Shown here piece after piece: positions 6,564-13,914 of a stretch of 24,631 bases of DNA (its first letter is position 1; the number at the start of each line of letters is the position of its first letter). The translations under genes and the position numbers were made by a program. Source of the stretch: Desulfobulbus sp. (GTDB lineage Bacteria > Desulfobacterota > Desulfobulbia > Desulfobulbales > Desulfobulbaceae); contig JAQUEZ010000081.1 of the NCBI GenBank assembly GCA_028684915.1, positions 1 to 24,631 of the forward strand, in the 5' to 3' direction. The notes beneath the pieces are model-generated. The model was not told where the DNA came from and made no database searches. It saw only the letters and a list, made by a program, of their open reading frames with translations.

Positions 6564-7889
6564 TCAGGCGCCAACTTCCGGGCAACGAATCTCCACATCC
6601 GTTGCCGCAAAAAAGGTGCTCATTACCCGCATCAAATACCAGCTATCAAGGTCGCCAACGGTTTCTCGGATGGAATGCATGGCCAGTTGCGGCACACCGA
6701 CATCAACCGTGGCCACGCCGATCTCAGCGGCAGTCAGAGGCCCGATGGTGGAGCCGCAGGCCATATCGTTACGCATGACGAACTGCTGACAGGGCACTTC
6801 GGCCTTCCGGCAAAACTGGCGAAACAACGATGCGGTCAGCCCGTTGGTGGCGTAGCGCTGATTGGCATTAGTTTTAATCACCGGCCCCTGATTGAGTCGG
6901 GGCATGTGATCGGGCTCGTGCTTGGCGGAAAAATTGGGATGCACCGCATGGGCGTTATCAGCGGAGATGAAAAAGGAACCGGCCAGCACCTGCCGACGCA
7001 ATTCCGGATCCGGATACAATCGTTCAAGCACTGCCTTAAGAAAAGGCCCCTGAGCACCTGCTGTAGAGACACTGCCCACTTCTTCGTGATCGTTCAACAC
7101 AATCATAGAATTCCCAGGTGCCTCGGCCGCAATCAACCCTTGTACCAGGGCATGGCAGGACAATTGATTATCCAACCGGGATCCGGTAACCAATTCCCCA
7201 TTCAATCCAATTCGGGTCAGCGTTTGTGTTTCGTAGAGAAAAAGATCAAAATCAAGGACCATCTCCACCGGCAGGTCCGGATCGAGCGCTTTGAGTTCCG
7301 CTTTAAGCCAGTCGGTAAAAGGTGGTGGAGTGGTTTCGACGGACAAGGCCAAAAGCGGTACCAGATCGGTTTGTTTGTTGATATCGCGATGAGTGTTGGC
7401 TTCGCGATCAAAGTGGATAGCCAAGCTGGGAATGGTCGCAATCGGCCGTTTGCAATCGAGCAATGAGCTATGCAACTTCCCTTCTGCAGAACACCAGCCG
7501 ACCCGGCCCGCAAGCGACAGGTTGCGGTCAAACCAGGGTGCGAGCAATGCCCCCCCGTACACTTCCACCCCGAGCTGAAGACTGCCCTGATGCAACTGCA
7601 TCGGCTGCGGTTTGACCCGGAGGCTGGGGCTGTCGGTATGAGATCCGGCCATGCGCAAGGGGCAATTTTTTTTCAAATCTCCTTCCAAAGTGAAGGCAAT
7701 TAGCCCCGCATCGTTACGGACAACAACGTAGCGCCCCGGACCGAGTCCCTGCCAAGAGTCGGTCTCATGCAGGCGGGTGAAACCAGCGGCTTTCAGCATG
7801 GAGGCGGCATTGGCGACCACATGGAAGGCTGTTGGAGACTGATCAATAAAGGAAAAAAGGCTCTCGAGATAGTCGGTATGATCCATCAT
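6564..7889 (-). CDS. apeB: M18 family aminopeptidase
   Basis: A cytosolic dinuclear-zinc aminopeptidase that removes N-terminal, often acidic, residues from peptides. The 441 residues match the family length. Expected metal and catalytic residues are visible: His84 in G-S-H-T-D-S-P, Asp240 in S-R-L-D-N, Glu269-Glu270 in N-D-H-E-E-V-G-S, Asp311 in S-A-D-N-A-H-A-V-H-P and His405 in L-A-M-H-S-I-R-E. Two ATGs occur in tandem at the start; the first is used here and neither has a strong Shine-Dalgarno sequence. The SprA-related gene lies 53 bp upstream on the same strand, so the two may be co-transcribed. A long open frame on the opposite strand is antisense shadow. Confidence 0.95.
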   Translation of the reverse strand: MMDHTDYLESLFSFIDQSPTAFHVVANAASMLKAAGFTRLHETDSWQGLGPGRYVVVRNDAGLIAFTLEGDLKKNCPLRMAGSHTDSPSLRVKPQPMQLHQGSLQLGVEVYGGALLAPWFDRNLSLAGRVGWCSAEGKLHSSLLDCKRPIATIPSLAIHFDREANTHRDINKQTDLVPLLALSVETTPPPFTDWLKAELKALDPDLPVEMVLDFDLFLYETQTLTRIGLNGELVTGSRLDNQLSCHALVQGLIAAEAPGNSMIVLNDHEEVGSVSTAGAQGPFLKAVLERLYPDPELRRQVLAGSFFISADNAHAVHPNFSAKHEPDHMPRLNQGPVIKTNANQRYATNGLTASLFRQFCRKAEVPCQQFVMRNDMACGSTIGPLTAAEIGVATVDVGVPQLAMHSIRETVGDLDSWYLMRVMSTFFAATDVEIRCPEVGA

Positions 7890-7942
7890 AGCTCAAAGTC
7901 TGGTTGAGGGGGAAAAAACGGTAAGGAGGGAAAAATACAGGA

Positions 7943-8692
7943 CTAGGCGATCACGTCAATGGTTGAATTGACCTGTTGTTCTTCGGAGGGAGTTGGTGTA
8001 GCGAGTGTTTCGTTTTCATCGGTCGCCTCTGCATCGGTTGCCGATTGATTTTGGGCCTGATCACTTGCTTCGACCTGCATTTCTTGGCGAGCCCGGCTTT
8101 CCATGGCCGAGGCATTGGCGGCCACGCCACGATCGGCGGAGGAGGGTTCGGCTGGAGCCATGGCGGCACGCTTGATAGTCTGCATCTTTTGAAGGGTCTC
8201 TTCAGGCGTCTTTTCCTCGCTCACGTCAATTGGTACCTCACCGCCAATGGCATAACGGCGACCATCCGGCCCTTGCTGATAGCTATAGGAGGCACCCCCC
8301 GCAGCATATTGACCAGCGACGGCGAGATGTGCCATCTCGTGAGTTTTCACCTCCTGATCCCGTTGTTTGAGCTCCTGCACCATCTGCTTTTCTTCTGGTG
8401 CCAACTCCTGGGGGCCTGCGGATTGCTTGTCTTGCTTTTGGGCTTCCTGGGAGGTCTCGGATGTGGTTTCATCCTGGCTGGAGGCTGATGCCCCACTTTG
8501 CTGCCGTGATTTATCCAATCCCTCTTGAGATAGACTGACGGTGTCTCCGGACTCCGGGGCGTCACCCGTGTCGGATTGCGGGACCGTGACAACAGGTTGC
8601 ACCGGTTCGGAGCGGAACAGCGACATTGCCTGTCCACCACGATTATAAAAGGCGATTTGGGAACTGTTGAGACTGGTCGTTGATGCAAGCAT
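7943..8692 (-). CDS. SprA-related putative metalloprotease
   Basis: A 249-residue protein of the SprA-related family (PF12118 type), annotated elsewhere as a putative metalloprotease. The conserved core is short: residues ~97-160, containing the zinc-protease-like H118-E-M-A-H122, then G-G-A-S-Y-S-Y-Q-x-G-P-D-G-R-x-Y-A-I-G-G-E-V-x. The flanks are low-complexity and rich in Ser, Gln, Glu and Asp (residues ~35-95 and ~180-245), probably disordered. There is no clear signal peptide or membrane segment. The start at 8692 has no good Shine-Dalgarno sequence. An internal ATG at 8626 is preceded by GGTGGA, but the N-terminal segment I-A-F-Y-N-R-G-G-Q looks family-like, so the longer form is preferred. 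Biological role unknown. apeB lies downstream on the same strand. Confidence 0.85.
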   Translation of the reverse strand: MLASTTSLNSSQIAFYNRGGQAMSLFRSEPVQPVVTVPQSDTGDAPESGDTVSLSQEGLDKSRQQSGASASSQDETTSETSQEAQKQDKQSAGPQELAPEEKQMVQELKQRDQEVKTHEMAHLAVAGQYAAGGASYSYQQGPDGRRYAIGGEVPIDVSEEKTPEETLQKMQTIKRAAMAPAEPSSADRGVAANASAMESRARQEMQVEASDQAQNQSATDAEATDENETLATPTPSEEQQVNSTIDVIA

Positions 8693-8726
8693 TGGCAGTT
8701 GGCGGAAAAAGATTTATTCTAGTGCT

Positions 8727-8756
8727 ACTATAAGACATCAGACCAAGGTGAGACAA
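8727..8756 (-). promoter_or_regulatory. Candidate sigma-70 promoter for the SprA-related gene
   Basis: On the minus strand TTGTCT (8751-8756) and TATAGT (8727-8732) are 18 bp apart. The implied transcription start lies about 27 bases before the start codon at 8692. Confidence 0.4.
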
Positions 8757-8845
8757 GAACAAATCTTGGCTTATTGCCGTACTTTTTGCACCCTTGCTGA
8801 TTTTTCGGCGGGGCGCTCTCTTTTTTGCTTACTTATGAGGTGGTT

Positions 8846-9547
8846 ATGTTTAACGCTGAAAAATTACTCGGAAAAATTGTTGGCGAAGTCATGGGTTCCG
8901 GTGGCGGCAAGAAATCCACACTGGGTGGCCTGGGCTCGGGTTCCGGCCTGATGACCTTGATCGGCCTGGGTGTGGGCGCCTTTGAAATTCTCAAGCAGCA
9001 AGGACAACAAGGTGCTGCCGGCAGTATGGGCCAGACGCCGCCTCCGCCGGGTGGGGGGTATGCTGCTGCGGGAGCTCCGCCGCCACCTCCTCCCGGTGCT
9101 GGGGGCGCCCCACCACCTCCACCGCCGACTCCGGGTTCAGCGCCGACTCCATTACCCACAGCTACAGCACCACCGAGCCCTTCTTGTGGAACAACGCTAA
9201 GCAGCTGCAATCTTGCCACCCGTTTAATCCAGGTTATGGCTGCGGCAGCCCATGCTGATGGGGTTATGGATGCGGAAGAAGAACGGGCGGTCTTGGAAAA
9301 ACTTCGGGGTGCCGACCTGAGCCAGGAAGAAAAGATGTTTCTCTTAAATGAGCTGCATCAGCCCAAAAGCATAGAGGAGCTGGTTGCAGGCATCAATGAT
9401 CCGGCCGTGGCTAAAACCATGTATATGCTGGCGGTGGCGACGATCGAAATCGATACCGAGGCGGAACGAGACTGGCTGAACACCCTCGCTCAACGATTGA
9501 GCATCAGCCCGGAAATGCAGGCATTCATTGAAGAACAGGCCAAGTAG
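8846..9547 (+). CDS. DUF533 / TerB-like protein with polyproline linker
   Basis: A 233-residue protein of the YebE/DUF533 type. The N-terminus (residues 1-50) has the Gly-rich, partly hydrophobic segment typical of this family (L-M-T-L-I-G-L-G-V-G-A-F-E-I-L, 35-49), possibly membrane-associated. Residues ~62-112 are a Pro/Gly/Ala-rich linker with runs of four, six and six prolines. Residues ~122-232 form the alpha-helical TerB-like domain with A-H-A-D-G-V-M-D-A-E-E (135-145), an acidic loop like that of tellurite-resistance TerB. The ATG at 8846 is preceded by GAGG at 8837-8840; a TTG seven codons upstream is less likely. The polyproline runs should stall ribosomes and make translation dependent on EF-P. 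Function is unknown in the family. Confidence 0.85.
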   Translation: MFNAEKLLGKIVGEVMGSGGGKKSTLGGLGSGSGLMTLIGLGVGAFEILKQQGQQGAAGSMGQTPPPPGGGYAAAGAPPPPPPGAGGAPPPPPPTPGSAPTPLPTATAPPSPSCGTTLSSCNLATRLIQVMAAAAHADGVMDAEEERAVLEKLRGADLSQEEKMFLLNELHQPKSIEELVAGINDPAVAKTMYMLAVATIEIDTEAERDWLNTLAQRLSISPEMQAFIEEQAK

Positions 9548-9568
9548 GGGAATCCCCTCGATCAAAGG

Positions 9569-9731
9569 TGATGGCGTCGTAAAAACTTCGATCTCCTACG
9601 TCGTAGCGTTTTTCCCGACACTCGACATACCTGATGTATGCCTTCGAGCCGTGAAAAACGCTACTCCTTGTATATCTGTGTTTTTACTTAACCATCTCCT
9701 AGGGTGTGATGGACTTTTTACGAGTCCATCA
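9569..9731 (+). mobile_element. 163 bp interspersed element, copy B
   Basis: Intact copy, TGATGGCGTCGTAAAAAC to AGTCCATCA. The interior holds a long hairpin centred on CATAC-CTGAT-GTATG, and the right end is the perfect 9 bp hairpin TGATGGACT-TTTTACG-AGTCCATCA. The flanks AAAGG on the left and AAAGG on the right suggest a 5 bp target duplication. It starts 22 bp after the DUF533 gene stop. Confidence 0.8.
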
Positions 9732-9767
9732 AAGGTGTTTTTTTGTTCGCGGAGCGAGGAGTCATTG

Positions 9768-9882
9768 TGCCCACGCGGAGCGTAGGTACCAGAAGAAGAG
9801 CTTGCCACCAGCTCTACCAAAATCGCGTCAGGCTCGTTCCCACGCTCTGCGTGGGAACGGCATGGCGACGCTCCGCGTCCCC
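9768..9882. repeat. REP-like palindrome cluster
   Basis: Contains CCCACGCGGAGCGTAGG (from 9770), the perfect palindrome GTTCCCACGCTCTGCGTGGGAAC (9836-9858, with TCT centre) and GACGC-TCC-GCGTC (9868-9880). Same family as the clusters at 1044 and 1493. Remaining bases of 9883-10079 show only a further REP pair and a C7 run; no gene. Confidence 0.65.
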
Positions 9883-9954
9883 CAAAAACATGTTCAGAAG
9901 CCGCTATAAAATTTGCGCCCCCCCATTTCCTGACCTGTGCAGTATAGTCTAAGG

Positions 9955-9996
9955 CACGCGGAGCGTGAGGTGTTAATACCCACGCAGAGCGTAGGT
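9955..9996. repeat. REP-like palindrome pair
   Basis: CACGC-GGA-GCGTG (9955-9967) and ACCCACGC-AGA-GCGTAGGT (9978-9996), downstream of the convergently oriented GYF-AIM24 gene. May act as a transcript 3' end in either direction. Confidence 0.6.
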
Positions 9997-10079
9997 ACAA
10001 GAAAAACCTCGTCCCCATGCGCTACCTAGGCACGAGAAAAAACGAAAGAATCGCACCATTCCCCAGCCGAAATTCCCCG

Positions 10080-11078
10080 CTAGCGCTCGAACATGTTGGC
10101 CAGACCGCCCAGCACCGAGCCCTCTCCCTGACCGCCTCCGCCCATGGTCTGGGGCGCGGCTTCCCATATACGTCCGGCAAGTCGTGAAAACGGCAGAGAT
10201 TGCAACCAGACATGCCCCGGCCCACGGAGGTTGGCAAAGAAAAAGCCTTCCCCGCCGAAAATCGCCGATTTAACGTTTCCCACAAACTCGATATCGTAGT
10301 TCACCGAGGCAGTCAGAGCCACCAGGCAACCGGTATCCACCCGCATGGTTTCGCCCGCGGCCAGCTCCTTTTCCACAATCGTACCGCCGGCATGGACAAA
10401 AACCAATCCATCGCCGTCCAACTGCTGCATAATGAATCCCTCGCCACCAAACAACGCCACCCCGATCTTTTTCTGAAAGGCAATCCCCACTGCAACCCCT
10501 TTGGCCGCACAGAGGAAGGCATCTTTCTGACAAATAATCCGGCCATTATACTTGCTCAAATCCAGAGGAATAATTTTGCCCGGATACGGAGAAGCAAAGG
10601 CTACTTTGCCCTTGCCTGCACCAGTATAGGTGAACATAGTGATGAACAACCCCTCGCCGGTGATCAATCGTTTACCGGCGCCGAGCATCTTGTCGAAAAA
10701 AGTTCCGGAATTGGAACTGCGCGAGCCATCGCCGAACACGGTTTCCATCACGATCTGATCGTGCATGTACATCATAGCCCCGGCCTCAGAGATAACGCTT
10801 TCATGAGTATCAAGCTCAACCTCGACAAACTGCATCTCATTGCCGTAGATGGTGTAGTCGATCTCATGGGCCTCTTTGCCGGAATAGGGAGGCGGTGCCG
10901 GAACCGATTGTCCCATCTGCAGCTCCGGGACCCGCCCGATGGGCATCCAGTCGGCAAAACCATCGCGCCAGACTATGGTCGCCTCATTGTACTGCCCGCC
11001 GGCAATAGCGGAGAGCATCTGCTGAAGGGTAAAAGGGCCAAGAGATTGGCCGTCCAGAGCAACAAACCAGTTTGACAT
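10080..11078 (-). CDS. GYF-domain / AIM24-family (TIGR00266) fusion protein
   Basis: A 332-residue protein. Residues 3-52 match the GYF_2 domain (W-F-V-A-L-D-G-Q-S-L-G-P-F, then I-V-W-R-D-G-F-A-D-W-M-P), a small module that in general binds proline-rich peptides. Residues ~80-310 match the AIM24/TIGR00266 family of beta-strand-rich proteins of unknown bacterial function. Typical features are G-E-G-L-F, repeated F-G-G-E-G-F, and a central A-S-P-Y-P-G-K-I-I-P-L-D. The C-terminus is Gly-rich. The start at 11078 is set by GAGG about seven bases upstream on the minus strand; an upstream extension of 33 codons runs into a repeat and is rejected. A nearby gene encodes a polyproline protein, an attractive but untested GYF partner. 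Confidence 0.87.
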   Translation of the reverse strand: MSNWFVALDGQSLGPFTLQQMLSAIAGGQYNEATIVWRDGFADWMPIGRVPELQMGQSVPAPPPYSGKEAHEIDYTIYGNEMQFVEVELDTHESVISEAGAMMYMHDQIVMETVFGDGSRSSNSGTFFDKMLGAGKRLITGEGLFITMFTYTGAGKGKVAFASPYPGKIIPLDLSKYNGRIICQKDAFLCAAKGVAVGIAFQKKIGVALFGGEGFIMQQLDGDGLVFVHAGGTIVEKELAAGETMRVDTGCLVALTASVNYDIEFVGNVKSAIFGGEGFFFANLRGPGHVWLQSLPFSRLAGRIWEAAPQTMGGGGQGEGSVLGGLANMFER

Positions 11079-11125
11079 GCAACACCTCAACTGTTGAAGG
11101 GGGTACGAAGTAGGATCGTTCATCA

Positions 11126-11226
11126 CGACGGCCTCGTAAAAAACCAAAAAACAGAAGCTCCCATACGGCAGCAACAAGACCGACGAGACGAGGAACGGAA
11201 TTCTCGAGGCACTTCACGAGAATAAC
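11126..11226 (+). repeat. ~102 bp relative of the 163 bp element, copy 1
   Basis: Begins CGACGGCCTCGTAAAAAACC and ends in the hairpin ATTCTCG-AGGCACTTCA-CGAGAAT. Same layout as the copy at 15458-15559: a TGATGG-like left end, a terminal hairpin, and a similar interior (GAAGCTC...GAACG). Confidence 0.5.
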
Positions 11227-11520
11227 AATTATATTAGCCCCATAGTAGCCGGAATCCCCTGTTGATCAAAGAGAAATTTATCGGAACAAGAACAACGCTC
11301 GGCCCAATAAAATACGTGGCAACAACGAGTTCATTTTTATTTTCGCCAGATCCATTTTTACGATTGCAAAGCCTGAAATAAAATATATAAAATCGCAAAA
11401 ATTTCTACGTTCTCATGATGTTTTTTGCGACCCAAACATGGGATCATAATCGGTCAGCAAAAACAGGCGGACCGACTATTTTTTATTTGCACAATGGAGA
11501 GTTTTCCTCGCTGAACGAAG

Positions 11521-11549
11521 AGATTTCTCCCGATGGTCGAAATGACACC
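11521..11549 (+). repeat. GAGATTTCTC...TCGAAATGACA interspersed repeat, copy 6
   Basis: AGATTTCTCCCGATGGTCGA followed by AATGACACC; closest to the arm at 5386-5416. Confidence 0.6.
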
Positions 11550-11562
11550 GAGCGATGAACTC

Positions 11563-11648
11563 TTTTTCACGGTGCAAAGACATACCTAAGGTAGAGCGAG
11601 TGTCGGGAAAAAGCTGCGACGCAGGAGATCGAAGTTTTTACGACACCA
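11563..11648 (-). mobile_element. Truncated copy of the 163 bp element
   Basis: Read on the minus strand it matches the left half of the element: TCGTAAAAACTTCGATCTCC, then TGCGTCGCAG, CCCGACACTCG and GCACCGTGAAAAA. The right half with the terminal hairpin is missing. It is the only copy in minus orientation. Confidence 0.65.
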
Positions 11649-11899
11649 GCATAAAAACCAACGCCCCATGCAGATGGCGGCAAGGAGGGTACAACCAGAC
11701 AGAGTGGAAGTGCATCGAGAAACAAAGCTCAAGGAGTGTGATTGCACACAAGCAATCTCCACGGCCGGATAATTGGCTGAGTCAACGATGAATAACCATG
11801 ATCTCGAAGGGATTGGAATCTTGCTGGGAAGCAAGTGCAAGACTAAGCGTTGTTCTATTTTCTCACTTTTTGTGAAATCGTTGTGTTTTTTTGTCTGAT

Positions 11900-11915
11900 A
11901 GCCGTGAAAACGGCT
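11900..11915. other. Small perfect hairpin with GAAA loop
   Basis: AGCCGT-GAAA-ACGGCT, followed 14 bases later by a run of six T. It could be a weak terminator or leader structure ahead of the SET gene. Confidence 0.3.
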
Positions 11916-12113
11916 GTTTAGTGCGCTCCTTTTTTGTTCTGCAGACCTGTCATCAGGTGTGCTGTTGATGGGTTTTGTTTCTTAACCATTGTCATTCTTG
12001 CACAAAGCTGCGGGAACGGCGTACTGTGCTTCCGACTCTCTTGGGTGTTAAGGTGCATGGTCGTCCGGTTTCGGCTTGCGCGAGTGTGTCAGCCATTCGT
12101 GGAGAATATGCAC

Positions 12114-12593
12114 ATGTTGTACCCTGATCAATTCGGACAGGATCCCCTGTTCCCGAAACATTCTGATTTTGCAGTTGTTTTTAAAGATGAGCTGGTCGGC
12201 CAGGGCGTCATTACCTATCGTTCGTTCAAACGTGGCGAGATTATCGCCCGGATGGCGGGCCATGTCGTCCACGAAATCCGCCAGCATACCCTGCAAATCA
12301 CCCCGGACACCCATCTGTTCGACCCTTATTTCAGCGGTTTTTTCCTTCATTCCTGCGCCCCCAACATCTCGTTGAACATGGTCAATTTTAATGTGACCGC
12401 ATTGCAGGACATCCCTGCCAACAGTTTCCTCTATATGGACTATGCGGAAACCGAGGACATTTTATTCAAACAGTTTCCCTGCTCCTGCGGTGCATCCAGT
12501 TGCCGGGGCTGGGTCACCGGACGCAAGGAAGTTCACCCGGGGGCTCTGCCCGAGTCGGAAATGCTTGAACTGAGCCAGGCTGTGCTCCGTTGA
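12114..12593 (+). CDS. Small SET-domain protein-lysine methyltransferase-like protein
   Basis: A 159-residue protein made almost only of a SET domain with a post-SET tail. Residues 17-44 form the opening strands (G-Q-G-V-I-T, then F-K-R-G-E). L-H-S-C-A-P-N at 78-84 corresponds to the canonical N-H-S-C-x-P-N. Y-M-D-Y at 107-110 holds the expected catalytic tyrosine. The cysteines C123-x-C125-x4-C130 look like a post-SET zinc cluster. SET enzymes use S-adenosylmethionine to methylate lysine side chains. The first Asn of the motif is replaced by Leu, a departure to check. GGAG at 12101-12104 sits nine bases before the chosen ATG; the ATG at 12108 is the alternative. Its stop overlaps the TTG start of the decarboxylase, so the two are coupled. 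Substrate unknown. Confidence 0.8.
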   Translation: MLYPDQFGQDPLFPKHSDFAVVFKDELVGQGVITYRSFKRGEIIARMAGHVVHEIRQHTLQITPDTHLFDPYFSGFFLHSCAPNISLNMVNFNVTALQDIPANSFLYMDYAETEDILFKQFPCSCGASSCRGWVTGRKEVHPGALPESEMLELSQAVLR

Positions 12594-13804
12594 ACGCGCA
12601 GGACTATTACAGCTGGTGGCAGAGAGGGGATCTCTGCTACCGGCAAAATCAACTTTTTTTTGGCGGACGTTCGGCCCAGCAGCTAGCTGATCAGTTCGGC
12701 ACCCCTTCTTTTATCTACTCGGCCACCCGCGTGCGCGACAACCTTACGCGCCTGCACACCGCTCTCAACCAGGCCGGAATGGCGGGCCGCTTTACTCTTC
12801 ATTACGCAATGAAGGCCAACCGTTTTGCGCCCCTACTCACCTTCCTCAAACAGACCGGGCTCTGCGGTATTGATGCGTGTTCTCCGGCCGAGGTCGAGCA
12901 TGCGGTAAGCTGCGGATTTTCCCCAAGCGAGATTTCCTTCACCGCCTCAAGCCTGTCGTCACGGGACCTAGATGTGTTAAGCCGCTACGAGGGCCTGTTC
13001 ATGGACTGCGACTCCATCCATGCAATCCATCGCTGGGGCGCACTGAAGCCGGGCAGCAAAATCGGCCTGCGGATCAATCCTGCCATGGGCATTGGCCGAG
13101 CCGACAACGACAAACTGCACTACGCCGGTGAGGTGACCACTAAATTCGGCTTGTACTGGCAGCAGTTTGCCCAAGCCCTGGATACGGCCAAACAGTACGG
13201 GCTGCAGGTCAGTAAAATTCATTTTCATACCGGCTGCGGCTATCTCACCGCACAACTCGGACAGCTGGAACAGATCATCGCCCACTGCTTTCGTTTTATC
13301 GAGGCTGCCGGAACGGTGAAAAAGGTCAATATCGGAGGAGGTTTGGGTGTTCCCCATCTTCCGGGCGAGGAGCCGCTGGTGCTGAATCAATGGGCCGAAG
13401 TGCTCATGCGCAACTTCGGCAGCCGCAATCTGCATGTGGAGATCGAGCCTGGAGATTACATCGTCAAGGATGCGGGAGTGCTACTTTTAGAGAAAACCTT
13501 TGTGGAGCAGAAACAGAACACCACCTTTGTCGGGGTGGATGCGGGGTTTAACATTGCACCGGAACCTACCTACTACAATCTCCCCTTCCAGCCCCTGCCG
13601 CTTCAATATAATCAGGAAGCGTGCTCAGCGAAGACCGTGGTCGGCAATATTAACGAGGCTCTGGACGTCTGGTATGTGGATGCGCCCCTGCCGGAGCTGG
13701 ACGAACAAAAATATCTCGCCTTGATCAATGCCGGAGCCTATTCCGCTGCCATGGCATCAAACCACTGCATGCGGGGTCCCTTTAAGGAATTTCTGCTCTT
13801 TTAA
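12590..13804 (+). CDS. Fold-type III PLP-dependent decarboxylase (LysA/ODC-like), atypical
   Basis: A 404-residue alanine-racemase-fold decarboxylase. The PLP lysine is Lys75 in H-Y-A-M-K-A-N. H-F-H-T-G-C-G (211-217), the phosphate-binding G-G-G-L-G (249-253) and the T-K-F-G-L substrate loop are present. Two hallmarks differ from diaminopimelate or ornithine decarboxylases. E-P-G-R is E-P-G-D (286-289). In the usual C-E-x-x-D box the cysteine appears replaced by Asn355 (N-I-N-E-A-L-D). The closing segment A-G-A-Y-S-A-A-M-A-S-N (381-391) is typical. A changed substrate is likely, perhaps an N-substituted or carrier-bound amino acid; this is inference. It starts with TTG inside the TTGA overlap with the SET gene stop and has a weak ribosome binding site, suggesting translational coupling. 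It is unlikely to be the housekeeping lysA. Confidence 0.85.
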   Translation: MNAQDYYSWWQRGDLCYRQNQLFFGGRSAQQLADQFGTPSFIYSATRVRDNLTRLHTALNQAGMAGRFTLHYAMKANRFAPLLTFLKQTGLCGIDACSPAEVEHAVSCGFSPSEISFTASSLSSRDLDVLSRYEGLFMDCDSIHAIHRWGALKPGSKIGLRINPAMGIGRADNDKLHYAGEVTTKFGLYWQQFAQALDTAKQYGLQVSKIHFHTGCGYLTAQLGQLEQIIAHCFRFIEAAGTVKKVNIGGGLGVPHLPGEEPLVLNQWAEVLMRNFGSRNLHVEIEPGDYIVKDAGVLLLEKTFVEQKQNTTFVGVDAGFNIAPEPTYYNLPFQPLPLQYNQEACSAKTVVGNINEALDVWYVDAPLPELDEQKYLALINAGAYSAAMASNHCMRGPFKEFLLF

Positions 13805-13819
13805 AATGAGGAAGGATTC

Positions 13820-13858
13820 GTCAAAAAGTCAGGAAACGTATTTTTCGCGACTTTTGAC
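13820..13858. other. Imperfect hairpin downstream of the decarboxylase gene
   Basis: GTCAAAAAGTC (13820-13830) pairs with GACTTTTGAC (13849-13858), one base bulged. May be a remnant of the TCGTAAAAAGTC-type repeat ends or part of the transcript end. Confidence 0.35.
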
Positions 13859-13872
13859 AAGTGCGGAGATGA

Positions 13873-13901
13873 ACCGGTTTCCCTTGTCCAGGGGAACCGG
13901 T
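13873..13901. terminator. Candidate bidirectional terminator between convergent genes
   Basis: ACCGGTTTCCC (13873-13883) pairs with GGGGAACCGGT (13891-13901): an 11 bp stem with one G-U pair and a 7 base loop. It lies exactly between the decarboxylase and the convergent sigma-54 regulator. No clear T run follows on either strand, so it may be Rho-assisted. Confidence 0.45.
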
Positions 13902-13914
13902 CATATTGAAACGA

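Larger units (their letters stand above)
11079..12113. other. About 1 kb without a convincing gene
   Basis: Holds a ~101 bp repeat (11126-11226), an AT-rich stretch (11230-11500), a GAGATTTCTC repeat, a truncated 163 bp element and a small GAAA-loop hairpin. A 78-codon open frame at 11555-11791 runs through the truncated element and is not a credible gene. The open frame continuing upstream of the SET gene (from 11934) lacks family similarity. Nothing else is interpretable. Confidence 0.55.

Noticed and set aside
6438..7466. 342-codon open frame on the plus strand
   Set aside because: Antisense to apeB, with no recognisable domain; apeB has all metal ligands.
9569..9731. Element copies read as small proteins
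   Set aside because: The frames (D-I-P-D-V-C-L-R-A type) recur only because the DNA repeats; they have no codon-level conservation and lie in hairpin sequence.
10200..11075. 291-codon open frame on the plus strand
   Set aside because: Antisense shadow of the GYF-AIM24 gene, His-rich without domain similarity.
11555..11791. 78-codon plus-strand open frame
   Set aside because: Passes through the truncated 163 bp element and has no good start signal.
11934..12113. 60-codon extension of the SET gene
   Set aside because: Cys/Val-rich peptide without SET similarity; GGAG precedes the ATGs at 12108 and 12114.
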